Shown here one piece after another: positions 1 through 4,030 of a DNA stretch of 10,074 nt. The position numbers were made by a program, and so were the translations under genes. The notes beneath the pieces were generated by a model. It did not search any database and was not told where the DNA came from. It saw only the letters and a list, made by a program, of their open reading frames with translations. Location: positions 1 through 10,074 of the forward strand of contig CAMLKC010000034.1 of NCBI GenBank assembly GCA_946480595.1. The letters run 5' to 3'. Source of the DNA: an uncultured Candidatus Saccharibacteria bacterium (GTDB lineage: Bacteria > Patescibacteria > Saccharimonadia > Saccharimonadales > CAMLKC01). Within the stretch, counting starts at the first letter, position 1; each line of letters begins with the position of its first letter.

Positions 1-1
1 T

Positions 2-280
2 CCCTACGCGATCGGCGGCGGTGTGATCGGGCTGCTCTGCATCCTCATGCTGACCGTCGGGTCTCACGCCGTGCCCCTGGGCACGTTCCTGAGCTTCGTG
101 GCGGTCCTCGTGTGGGGCGGGATGGGCCTGTTCCTGGTCATCATCTACCCGGTGATGATCGGGGTGAGCACCACTCGCACCAAGAAGTTCCTGCCGATCG
201 TCGGCACGGTCCTTCTGGGCATCGCGTACTTCGTGGTGTCCGGGATCTTCATGGCGAACGCGAGCCTGCCGATCCAGTGA
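2..280 (+). CDS. C-terminal part of a GC-rich integral membrane protein
   Basis: The frame is open from the left edge and ends in TGA, giving the last 92 residues of a protein whose start lies outside the window. A GTG at 23 could serve as a start, but the frame continues upstream of it and no Shine-Dalgarno site precedes it, so I read it as internal. The fragment is very hydrophobic, with about three membrane segments (around 10-24, 33-58 and 69-90 of the visible residues) and a short basic loop (TTRTKK). I do not recognise the family. By my count 88 of 92 codons end in G or C, quite unlike the next gene, where 17 of the first 30 codons end in A or T. The fragment looks actinobacterial, so it is either a transferred piece or a chimeric contig end. 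Confidence 0.6.
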   Translation, partial: PYAIGGGVIGLLCILMLTVGSHAVPLGTFLSFVAVLVWGGMGLFLVIIYPVMIGVSTTRTKKFLPIVGTVLLGIAYFVVSGIFMANASLPIQ

Positions 281-290
281 GGCGATGGGC

Positions 291-334
291 CCCGCGGGGC
301 TGGCGCCTCCTAGGCACCAGGCACTCCCCGCGGG
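291..334 (+). other. GC-rich stem-loop after the membrane protein gene
   Basis: CCCGCGGGG (291-299) pairs with CCCCGCGGG (326-334). Inside it CTGG (300-303) pairs with CCAG (317-320) and GCCT (305-308) with AGGC (312-315), around a 3-base loop, with one side bulge at 321-325. It starts 10 bases after the stop codon and has no T-run after it. It may be a terminator of the kind seen in GC-rich organisms, or simply a stabilising 3' hairpin. Confidence 0.5.
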
Positions 335-374
335 CAGCCCAGCCCACTTACACCCCGGCTATCTATCATCCGAC

Positions 375-398
375 CCCTCGCTTTTGGCGGGGATTTTT
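375..398 (+). terminator. Rho-independent terminator ahead of atpC
   Basis: CCC-t-CGC pairs with GCG-GGG around a TTTTG loop (one bulged T at 378), followed by A and five T. The stem is short, six pairs. It would stop upstream transcription just before the atpC promoter, with which its T-run overlaps. Confidence 0.5.
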
Positions 399-406
399 GC
401 TATTAT
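398..406 (+). promoter_or_regulatory. Extended -10 promoter of atpC
   Basis: TGC followed by TATTAT, an extended -10 box (401-406). Nine bases separate it from the atpC ATG, so transcription should begin within about three bases of the start codon. No good -35 box is seen, as is common with extended -10 promoters. Confidence 0.55.
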
Positions 407-415
407 GGTGGCAGT

Positions 416-838
416 ATGAATTTAGAACTTATTACCTTGCTTGGCAAAAAAGTAGACCAAGAAGCCTACGAAGTCATGATCCCTACCAAAGAGGGAGAAA
501 TCGCTGTTTTTCCAGGTCACGAACCACTTGTTTCCATCGCCGTTCCCGGCGCCATTGCTGTCCGCTATAAAAAAGGCGATCCAGATAGTAAGCTGGACTA
601 CTTCGCTATCAGTGGCGGTGTGATAGAAATCTCGCAGCAGAAAGTCCGTGTGCTGGTTGACGAAGCGGATAATGGCGAGGACATCATCGAAGCGGAAAGC
701 AAGGCCGCACTCGACCGCGCGATGAAACTGCGCGACACGGCAAAAAACCAGGTTGAGCTCGAGAAAGCTCATCAGCTCGTTGACCGTCACGCTGTTCGGC
801 TTAAGGTTGCTGACCTTCACCGTCGTCGCCGTCACTAA
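416..838 (+). CDS. atpC: F1Fo ATP synthase epsilon subunit
   Basis: This 140-residue protein has the usual length and layout of epsilon. An N-terminal beta-sandwich of about 85 residues carries the family signature at 26-40 (EGEIAVFPGHEPLVS) and the GGVIEI strand near 67. A helical C-terminal hairpin from about 92 includes LDRA at 99-102, in the region where some bacterial epsilons bind ATP. Epsilon sits on the central stalk and restrains ATP hydrolysis by F1. The tail is strongly basic (HRRRRH). The odd point is context. In most bacteria atpC follows atpD in the atp operon, whereas here it stands alone, with a terminator and its own near-leaderless promoter upstream and a GC-rich membrane protein before that. 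The 3' end overlaps the convergent gene by 38 bases. Confidence 0.9.
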   Translation: MNLELITLLGKKVDQEAYEVMIPTKEGEIAVFPGHEPLVSIAVPGAIAVRYKKGDPDSKLDYFAISGGVIEISQQKVRVLVDEADNGEDIIEAESKAALDRAMKLRDTAKNQVELEKAHQLVDRHAVRLKVADLHRRRRH

Positions 839-1127
839 CAGGATGGTCAAACATCTGTTGCAGCTGCTCGCTTTGAGCTGCAGTACGCAAAACCCCATAC
901 ATATATAGCGCGCCTTGGGCAAAGGCGCGTTTTACTGCCAAAAAATGAGGGTCAATGCCTTGCACGCCGGTCACTAGTTCACGGGCTAGCGCAGCCTGCT
1001 CAGCCTTTAGGCGGGCGTACTCGGCTTCAAAGAAATGTGGTCGTGCATTATACGCAGCGATAAGCTCCGGCGTTACCTCGGGTAAACCGGGAGTGGGATC
1101 GCGTGCATAATGTTCATTATCTGCCAC
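801..1127 (-). CDS. Small conserved-looking cytosolic protein of unknown function
   Basis: A 108-residue protein starting at GTG. I chose this start because an extended -10 box ends ten bases upstream, matching the pattern of its neighbours, and no in-frame ATG gives a better fit. It has no signal peptide or membrane segment. The middle (about 20-90) is alanine-, glutamate- and leucine-rich and probably all helical, and the tail is acidic (DGDDGEG). There are no cysteines and no motif I can assign. It converges on atpC with a 38-base tail overlap, and the atpC terminator hairpin (909-933) lies inside its coding sequence. The mixed codon use matches the resident genes, so it appears native. 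I do not recognise the family. Confidence 0.7.
   Translation of the reverse strand: MADNEHYARDPTPGLPEVTPELIAAYNARPHFFEAEYARLKAEQAALARELVTGVQGIDPHFLAVKRAFAQGALYMYGVLRTAAQSEQLQQMFDHPVSDGDDGEGQQP
909..933 (+). terminator. Terminator of atpC, inside the opposing gene
   Basis: CGCGCCTT (909-916) pairs perfectly with AAGGCGCG (922-929) around a five-base loop and is followed by TTTT. It lies about 70 bases past the atpC stop, within the coding sequence of the minus-strand gene. Confidence 0.7.
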
Positions 1128-1137
1128 GGCTGCCCTC

Positions 1138-1146
1138 AGTATAACA
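1138..1146 (-). promoter_or_regulatory. Extended -10 promoter of the 108-residue gene
   Basis: On the minus strand TGT is followed by TATACT (1143 to 1138), ten bases before the GTG start at 1127. The predicted 5' leader is at most about four bases. No convincing -35 box is seen. Confidence 0.5.
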
Positions 1147-1149
1147 CCC

Positions 1150-1177
1150 TTGTACTTTTATTAGAGGAGAGTAAAAT
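1150..1177 (+). promoter_or_regulatory. Promoter of the carbonic-anhydrase-like gene
   Basis: TTGTAC (1150-1155), a 16-base spacer, and TAAAAT (1172-1177). This gives a leader of about 36 bases containing AAGGA just before the ATG at 1220. It is one of the few genes here with an ordinary leader and ribosome binding site, and it lies back to back with the promoter at 1138-1146. Confidence 0.5.
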
Positions 1178-1219
1178 AAATAAGGATTTTATCAACACTC
1201 TAACTTAGACAAGGAAAAT

Positions 1220-2137
1220 ATGGAGCGCACGACCCGCAGTACTGTTGATGTTAACGAAAGTGACATCGAAAAAACCATCGACTATATGGAAGCTCAATTT
1301 GCAGAAGGAAAAATCGAAGCTGGTCCCGACCAGCAGGAACGGCTCGACGAGGCGACCGAACGCCTGCGGGCTGGTGAGTTTCACCGTGATATCGACTGGG
1401 ACGCCGAGTTTTGGAACATAGCAATGCTGCTTGCCCGCTGTGTGGACGGCCGTATACCCGAGGAAGGCGCCAACCCACTTGCGCCGAATGCTGCCGGCGG
1501 CACCGAAACGATTTTCGTTGCCGATGACCTGACGACAAAGCGCTACTCCAGTGAGGATGGTACGACTGCAGGAGGCTATCGCAGTCTCGTCACCGCTCTT
1601 AAGGATAAAGGCTATGTTGTCGGCGGTCACACCGGCTCGCATGCCGAGGGTGAAAAGAGCGACTGCGGCGCCAACGACCGCCTTGAGGCTATTTATGCTT
1701 ATATGGCGAATAACCCACAGGCGCTACGTGATATGGCAGCGGCGCTCGGCGTTGATGTATCTGATGAAACGCACGAGATGATCGTCGGTAATGCCAGCGC
1801 ACGCACGCAGTTCTCTTCCGGCAAAGAACTGCTCGGTATCCTCGAAGAAAACGCCCGGGAAGAGTTTGTCGATAAGTTGCACGGTGACCACAAAGAAGTC
1901 GTGGCGGTTATTAACAAGCGGGCCGGCACCACTTTAGACCGCGATGCCCTGAGGGAAGAATTTGGCGAGGAATATGAGGCATTTAACGTCGACGCCTGGG
2001 CCTTTGAAGAAGCTGCGCGAGTTACCTCGCTTGGCGAAGAGGAAGTCCAGCAAAAAGTTGCGGCGATGGTCTATTATAACCTTGCGACAACCATGGTATT
2101 GGTCGGCAAAAAGATGCGCATTGTTGTTTTAGACTAA
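1220..2137 (+). CDS. Cadmium-type carbonic-anhydrase-like protein
   Basis: A 305-residue cytosolic protein; the start is fixed by AAGGA four bases upstream. Residues 74-78 read CVDGR, matching the CxDxR motif of the beta and cadmium (CDCA) carbonic anhydrases, where the Cys binds the metal and Asp-Arg form a dyad. Residues 135-141 read GGHTGSH and 147-154 SDCGANDR, so C74, H137 and C149 could form the Cys-His-Cys site used for Zn or Cd. Such an enzyme would interconvert CO2 and bicarbonate. The remainder is acidic and helical (155-290), and the first 60 residues are also helical, with no match I can name. Assignment rests on motif order, not on an alignment. Another metal-binding role, such as a related non-catalytic protein, remains possible. 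The gene converges on dus with three bases between the stops. Confidence 0.62.
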   Translation: MERTTRSTVDVNESDIEKTIDYMEAQFAEGKIEAGPDQQERLDEATERLRAGEFHRDIDWDAEFWNIAMLLARCVDGRIPEEGANPLAPNAAGGTETIFVADDLTTKRYSSEDGTTAGGYRSLVTALKDKGYVVGGHTGSHAEGEKSDCGANDRLEAIYAYMANNPQALRDMAAALGVDVSDETHEMIVGNASARTQFSSGKELLGILEENAREEFVDKLHGDHKEVVAVINKRAGTTLDRDALREEFGEEYEAFNVDAWAFEEAARVTSLGEEEVQQKVAAMVYYNLATTMVLVGKKMRIVVLD

Positions 2138-2140
2138 TAG

Positions 2141-3088
2141 TTACGACTGCGCGAGGATGGCACGGACTTCGTCCGTGCTTTTCGTATGCATCAACTGCTC
2201 ACGCAGTTCGCTTGCACCAGGAAAATCGCGAATGTAGATTTTGAAAAATCGCTTTAGCGGCTCGAACTTGCGTGGTTCGAGCTCTTCGGAATATTTGTCA
2301 AACAAATCTAGCTGGAGGGACAAAAGCGCCAGCAGTTCTTCCCTGCTATGCTCGCGTTTTTCCGTTTCAAAGGCAAACGGATTATGAAAAATACCGCGGC
2401 CGATCATAATGCCATCGACGCCGTACTTTTCGACGAGCTCCAAGCCGTGCTGACGGTCTTTAATGTCGCCGTTGATAGTAAGGAGGGTCTGCGGCGCGAT
2501 TTCGTCGCGGAGTTTTTTGATTTCAGAGATCAGTTCAAAATGAGCGTCAACCTTGCTCATTTCTTTGCGGGTCCGAAGGTGGATCGTCAAGTTAACGACA
2601 TCTTGTTTCAAAAGGTATGTCAGCCAGTCGTGCCATTCTTCGGTCGAGCTGTAGCCAAGGCGCGTCTTGACGCTAACAGGCAGGCCGCCTTGTTTTGCGG
2701 CAGCGATGAGTTCGGCGGCGACTTCTGGTGTGCGAATAAGCCCGCTCCCTGCGCCATTCTTAACGACCGTTTTGTCTGGGCAGCCCATGTTGATGTCGAT
2801 ACCTTTGTACCCCATCTCAGCTAGGCCGCGCGCCATTTGGGCGAACTCTTCAGGATTCTTACCCCATATTTGCGCGACCATGGGGTGCTCGTCGGGGGTA
2901 AAAGTTAGGCGCCCGCGCGTACTATGGATACCTGCAGGGCTGCAGTAGCTACTGGCATTAGTAAATTCAGTAAAAAATATATCGGGGCGTGCGGCGCTGG
3001 CGATGACATGACGAAAAACCACGTCGGTCACTGCCTCCATGGGAGCCAGAATAAAAAATGGACGTGGTAGGTCTTGCCAGAAATTCAT
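2141..3088 (-). CDS. dus: tRNA-dihydrouridine synthase
   Basis: This 315-residue flavoenzyme reduces uridine to dihydrouridine in the tRNA D-loop using NADPH and FMN. The TIM-barrel N-terminus begins [16 protein letters not shown] (11-26), a Dus hallmark. The catalytic Cys is C103 in INMGCPDK (99-106), followed by [14 protein letters not shown]-contacting positions include K141 (SVKTRLG), H170 (TIHLRTRKE, where most relatives have HGRT), N206-G207 (INGD) and GRG at 230-232. The C-terminal 75 residues form the helical tRNA-binding domain. The length is normal. I cannot choose between the DusA, DusB and DusC subfamilies. A -10 box eleven bases upstream of the ATG predicts almost no leader. The 3' end contains the terminator of the opposing gene. 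Confidence 0.92.
   Translation of the reverse strand: MNFWQDLPRPFFILAPMEAVTDVVFRHVIASAARPDIFFTEFTNASSYCSPAGIHSTRGRLTFTPDEHPMVAQIWGKNPEEFAQMARGLAEMGYKGIDINMGCPDKTVVKNGAGSGLIRTPEVAAELIAAAKQGGLPVSVKTRLGYSSTEEWHDWLTYLLKQDVVNLTIHLRTRKEMSKVDAHFELISEIKKLRDEIAPQTLLTINGDIKDRQHGLELVEKYGVDGIMIGRGIFHNPFAFETEKREHSREELLALLSLQLDLFDKYSEELEPRKFEPLKRFFKIYIRDFPGASELREQLMHTKSTDEVRAILAQS
2160..2182 (+). terminator. Terminator of the carbonic-anhydrase-like gene, inside dus
   Basis: GCACGGAC (2160-2167) pairs perfectly with GTCCGTGC (2171-2178) around a TTC loop, followed by TTTT. It starts 22 bases after the plus-strand stop and doubles as dus coding sequence. Confidence 0.8.
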
Positions 3089-3099
3089 ATCAGTTCACT

Positions 3100-3108
3100 A
3101 TTATAACA
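3100..3108 (-). promoter_or_regulatory. Extended -10 promoter of dus
   Basis: On the minus strand TGT is followed by TATAAT (3105 to 3100), a perfect -10 hexamer, eleven bases before the dus ATG. The leader would be about five bases. The region just upstream is the large hairpin at 3117-3159, which therefore sits where a -35 box or an activator would bind. Confidence 0.6.
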
Positions 3109-3116
3109 AAGATAAT

Positions 3117-3159
3117 GGGGTCCCGCCCGGTGGCCGCAGCCAACCAAGCGGGTTACCCC
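3117..3159 (-). terminator. Long GC-rich hairpin closing the 32-codon gene
   Basis: Read on the minus strand, GGGGT, CCCGC, TTGGT and GGC pair in order with GCC, ACCGG, GCGGG and ACCCC around a TGCG loop, with only an AA and a T bulge (18 pairs). It is followed by ATTATCTTTG, a poor T-run. It begins 24 bases after the 32-codon ORF and ends just before the dus promoter, so it may insulate or regulate dus. Confidence 0.5.
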
Positions 3160-3183
3160 TATGGAGTGGTGTGTTTGGACTGG

Positions 3184-3282
3184 TCAGTCGCGACCGAGGA
3201 CGATGCAGGGGTTCTCCCGTACGCGCTCGTCTTCCTCGGTGTCCTCCGGGGTGTGCCCGTCGAACATGATAGCAGCAAACAT
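3184..3282 (-). CDS. Possible 32-residue acidic peptide
   Basis: I chose the ATG at 3282 because GGAGG lies eight bases upstream and an extended -10 promoter lies about 35 bases upstream; a longer reading of the frame would run through a terminator and that promoter. The peptide begins MFAAIMFDGH, continues through a strongly acidic middle (PEDTEEDE) and ends NPCIVLGRD, with one cysteine. 26 of 32 codons end in G or C. I know of no family. An acidic stretch followed by a short Cys-containing tail would suit a precursor or leader peptide, but no modification enzyme is nearby. Against a coding role, ACCGAGG and CCTCGGT (3193-3199 and 3234-3240), extended by ACGA and TCGT, form a strong hairpin inside it, so the segment could instead be a structured RNA. 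Confidence 0.4.
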   Translation of the reverse strand: MFAAIMFDGHTPEDTEEDERVRENPCIVLGRD

Positions 3283-3316
3283 AGCGTCCGCCTCCGTTCG
3301 GTTTTGCCGAGCTTTT

Positions 3317-3325
3317 ATTATACCA
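3317..3325 (-). promoter_or_regulatory. Extended -10 promoter of the 32-codon ORF
   Basis: On the minus strand TGG is followed by TATAAT (3322 to 3317). The predicted leader is about 28 bases, with a small TCGG-CCGA stem and then GGAGG. The T-rich tail of the preceding terminator occupies the -35 region. Confidence 0.6.
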
Positions 3326-3331
3326 TCTTTT

Positions 3332-3386
3332 AAAACAAACAAAAACGCCTCACACTTCTCGCGACGATTGTCGTGAAGAGTGTGAG
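3332..3386 (-). terminator. Strong rho-independent terminator on the minus strand
   Basis: CTCACACT (3349-3356) pairs with AGTGTGAG (3379-3386), and the stem continues inward to a GATT loop with a single C-A mismatch and two G-U pairs, about 16 pairs in all. On the minus strand it is followed by GCG and then TTTTTGTTTGTTTT. This is the clearest terminator in the window and ends the transcript started at 3985-4013. Confidence 0.85.
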
Positions 3387-3389
3387 ACG

Positions 3390-3411
3390 GACAGGAATAG
3401 CGCTTCCATGA
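3390..3411 (+). repeat. Left copy of an inverted repeat in the island
   Basis: GACAGGAATAGC (3390-3401) recurs exactly, inverted, at 3917-3928, and both copies continue a few bases later into CCATGA, with a two-base length difference. In this copy the ATG opens a 24-codon plus-strand frame (3408-3482, MTRFFEWANP...). It has AGGA upstream but no visible promoter and overlaps the opposite ORF, so I do not call it a gene. Confidence 0.5.
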
Positions 3412-3453
3412 CCCGATTTTTCGAATGGGCGAACCCAGACGTCTCACCGAGTA

Positions 3454-3642
3454 CTACTCGTCCTCGCCGAGCTCACCCCTGAGGGCTCGCTTGGCCTTGG
3501 CGGGCATACCCCAGCCGGCTTGGCGGGCCATGCGGTCGACGATCGCACGATCGCCGCTGCGAGCCTTCTCGCCGCCCTGCATTTCGGTGTTGATGCGGCG
3601 GATGGCCGCGAGGGTTTCTGCGTCGGTTGCCAACGCGATCAC
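3454..3642 (-). CDS. Small GC-rich ORF of unknown function
   Basis: Taken from GTG at 3642 this is a 62-residue, hydrophilic, probably helical protein (LAAIRRINTEMQ, then GEKARSGDRAIVDRMARQAG) with an acidic end (GELGEDE). 51 of 62 codons end in G or C and no stop interrupts it, which favours real coding. The start is doubtful. The GTG has no spaced Shine-Dalgarno site, and the frame stays open for 23 more codons upstream to a TGA at 3714, through protein-like sequence (TTVILVHHSTL) and through the hairpin at 3679-3716. An out-of-frame ATG at 3715 reads only MTVA before TAG, so a +1 shift or an indel could join them. It lies between the tRNA-like RNA and the strong terminator. I do not recognise it. 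Confidence 0.45.
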   Translation of the reverse strand: MIALATDAETLAAIRRINTEMQGGEKARSGDRAIVDRMARQAGWGMPAKAKRALRGELGEDE

Positions 3643-3678
3643 CTTGCAATCTGTAGTGAGGGTCGAATGGTGGACGAG

Positions 3679-3716
3679 GATGACCGTGGTGTAGCCAGTG
3701 CTACGCCACGGTCATC
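3679..3716. repeat. 17-pair inverted repeat next to the tRNA-like RNA
   Basis: GATGACCGTGG (3679-3689) pairs with CCACGGTCATC (3706-3716) and GTAGC (3691-3695) with GCTAC (3700-3704), around a CAGT loop. The one odd position, T3690 opposite G3705, is a U-G pair in plus-strand RNA and an A-C mismatch in minus-strand RNA. No T-run follows on either side. It begins four bases after the tRNA-like 3' end, so it could be a processing signal, a protein-binding site or a recombination site. Confidence 0.6.
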
Positions 3717-3720
3717 GCAG

Positions 3721-3845
3721 CTGAGATGACGGGGTTTGAACCCGCAACCTTCCGTATCTTTTTGCACCCGGGGGAGGCGCGATACGGGTGCTCTACCGGA
3801 GCCGCCTGCCGGGGTGGGCAGGATGTGGCTCTGAGCTTCATCTCA
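3721..3845 (-). ncRNA. tRNA-like RNA with inserted hairpin sequence
   Basis: On the minus strand the 5' end TGAGATG (3845-3839) pairs perfectly with CATCTCA (3728-3722), a 7-bp acceptor stem, with G at the discriminator position. The T-arm is canonical: GCGGG, TTCAAAC, CCCGT (3745-3729). A D-stem GCTC/GAGC (3836-3833 and 3793-3790) and GGTAGAGC also match tRNA. However, the D-loop carries about 33 extra bases with their own hairpin (GAGCC/GGCTC outside TGCC/GGCA), and the anticodon region carries about 19 extra bases within CCGTATC/GATACGG (3787-3781 and 3758-3752). A competing 7-bp helix, GCACCCG/CGGGTGC (3791-3785 and 3770-3764), shares bases with both the D-stem and the anticodon-like stem. 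Position 8 is A, not U, no CCA is encoded and no anticodon can be read. It may be a broken tRNA, a tRNA mimic or an interrupted gene. Confidence 0.55.
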
Positions 3846-3912
3846 TCCAGGGGAGCAGTGCCCGGCGGAGTCTCGACGAGACTCGTTTCTGCCGTGCGCT
3901 CAACCCATTCAT
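3838..3912 (-). CDS. Possible 24-residue basic leader peptide
   Basis: ATG at 3912 with AGGA nine bases upstream opens 24 codons, MNGLSARQKR followed by a very arginine-rich remainder ending PWMR. It is the first start codon after the strong promoter, and its TGA overlaps the 5' end of the tRNA-like RNA. It contains 7 Arg in 24 residues and the perfect dyad at 3868-3884. It could be a leader peptide whose translation affects folding of the RNA behind it, or a chance frame. There is no family match I can name. Confidence 0.25.
   Translation of the reverse strand: MNGLSARQKRVSSRLRRALLPWMR
3868..3884. repeat. 17-base near-perfect palindrome
   Basis: GAGTCTCG and CGAGACTC surround one central base at 3876. 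The compact dyad could be a protein-binding site in DNA or a hairpin in the transcript. It lies between the island's main promoter and the tRNA-like RNA. Confidence 0.5.
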
Positions 3913-3928
3913 GGTGGCTATTCCTGTC
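3909..3928 (-). repeat. Right copy of the inverted repeat
   Basis: This is the inverted partner of 3390-3411: GACAGGAATAGC read on the minus strand, then CACCATGA. In this copy AGGA is the ribosome-binding-like site of the 24-codon minus-strand ORF. Just upstream on the minus strand is a 6-bp hairpin, CGCTTC/GAAGCG (3935-3951), followed by TTTATT, possibly an attenuator. Confidence 0.5.
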
Positions 3929-3984
3929 AATAAACGCTTCAAACCGAAGCGCCTAAAAGACAAGCCTGGGTTAAAGCTATATAA

Positions 3985-4013
3985 ATTATAGCCTTTTTAT
4001 GCTAATTAGTCAA
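3985..4013 (-). promoter_or_regulatory. Strong promoter driving the island
   Basis: TTGACT (4013 to 4008), a 17-base AT-rich spacer and TATAAT (3990 to 3985) make the best sigma-70-type promoter in the window. Transcription would start near 3978 and run through the tRNA-like RNA to the terminator at 3332-3386, about 640 bases. It begins 17 bases downstream of the stop of the UvrD-like gene. Confidence 0.75.
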
Positions 4014-4030
4014 TAGACAGTACAATATAG

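Larger units (their letters stand above)
3110..3975. other. GC-rich, hairpin-dense island between the UvrD-like gene and dus
   Basis: The segment lies precisely between two mixed-GC housekeeping genes. It holds at least six inverted repeats or hairpins, two minus-strand promoter-terminator units, a tRNA-like RNA and small ORFs whose codons mostly end in G or C (51 of 62 and 26 of 32 by my count). Its ORFs often stop at TGA, whereas the eight complete resident genes in this window use only TAA or TAG. No transposase, integrase or target-site duplication is visible, so the idea of a mobile cassette is an inference. Confidence 0.5.

Noticed and set aside
422..922. Long minus-strand open frame opposite atpC
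   Set aside because: Its residues are low in pattern and it lies opposite a clear epsilon subunit; no promoter or start signal supports it.
3425..3694. Plus-strand open frame opposite the 62-residue ORF
   Set aside because: The frame gives an Arg/Ser-rich protein with no start signal, and the minus frame has the better codon pattern.
3712..3714. TGA read as an amino acid, as in Gracilibacteria, to extend the small ORF
   Set aside because: Other ORFs here end sensibly at TGA (280 and 3184), and upstream of this TGA the frame enters the tRNA-like RNA.
3721..3845. Group I intron in the tRNA-like gene
   Set aside because: The extra sequence in the anticodon region is only about 19 bases, far too short, and no P, Q, R or S core elements are seen.
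3332..3978. The island transcript as tmRNA, RNase P RNA or SRP RNA
   Set aside because: No G-U pair in the acceptor and no tag reading frame ending in an AA-type degron for tmRNA; no GAGGAAAGTC or ACAGAA-type core blocks of RNase P; no SRP domain loop sequence.
3976..3998. Plus-strand terminator GCTATA/TATAGC followed by TTTTT
   Set aside because: The stem is six mostly A-T pairs, no plus-strand gene precedes it, and it coincides with the strong minus-strand promoter, which explains the bases better.
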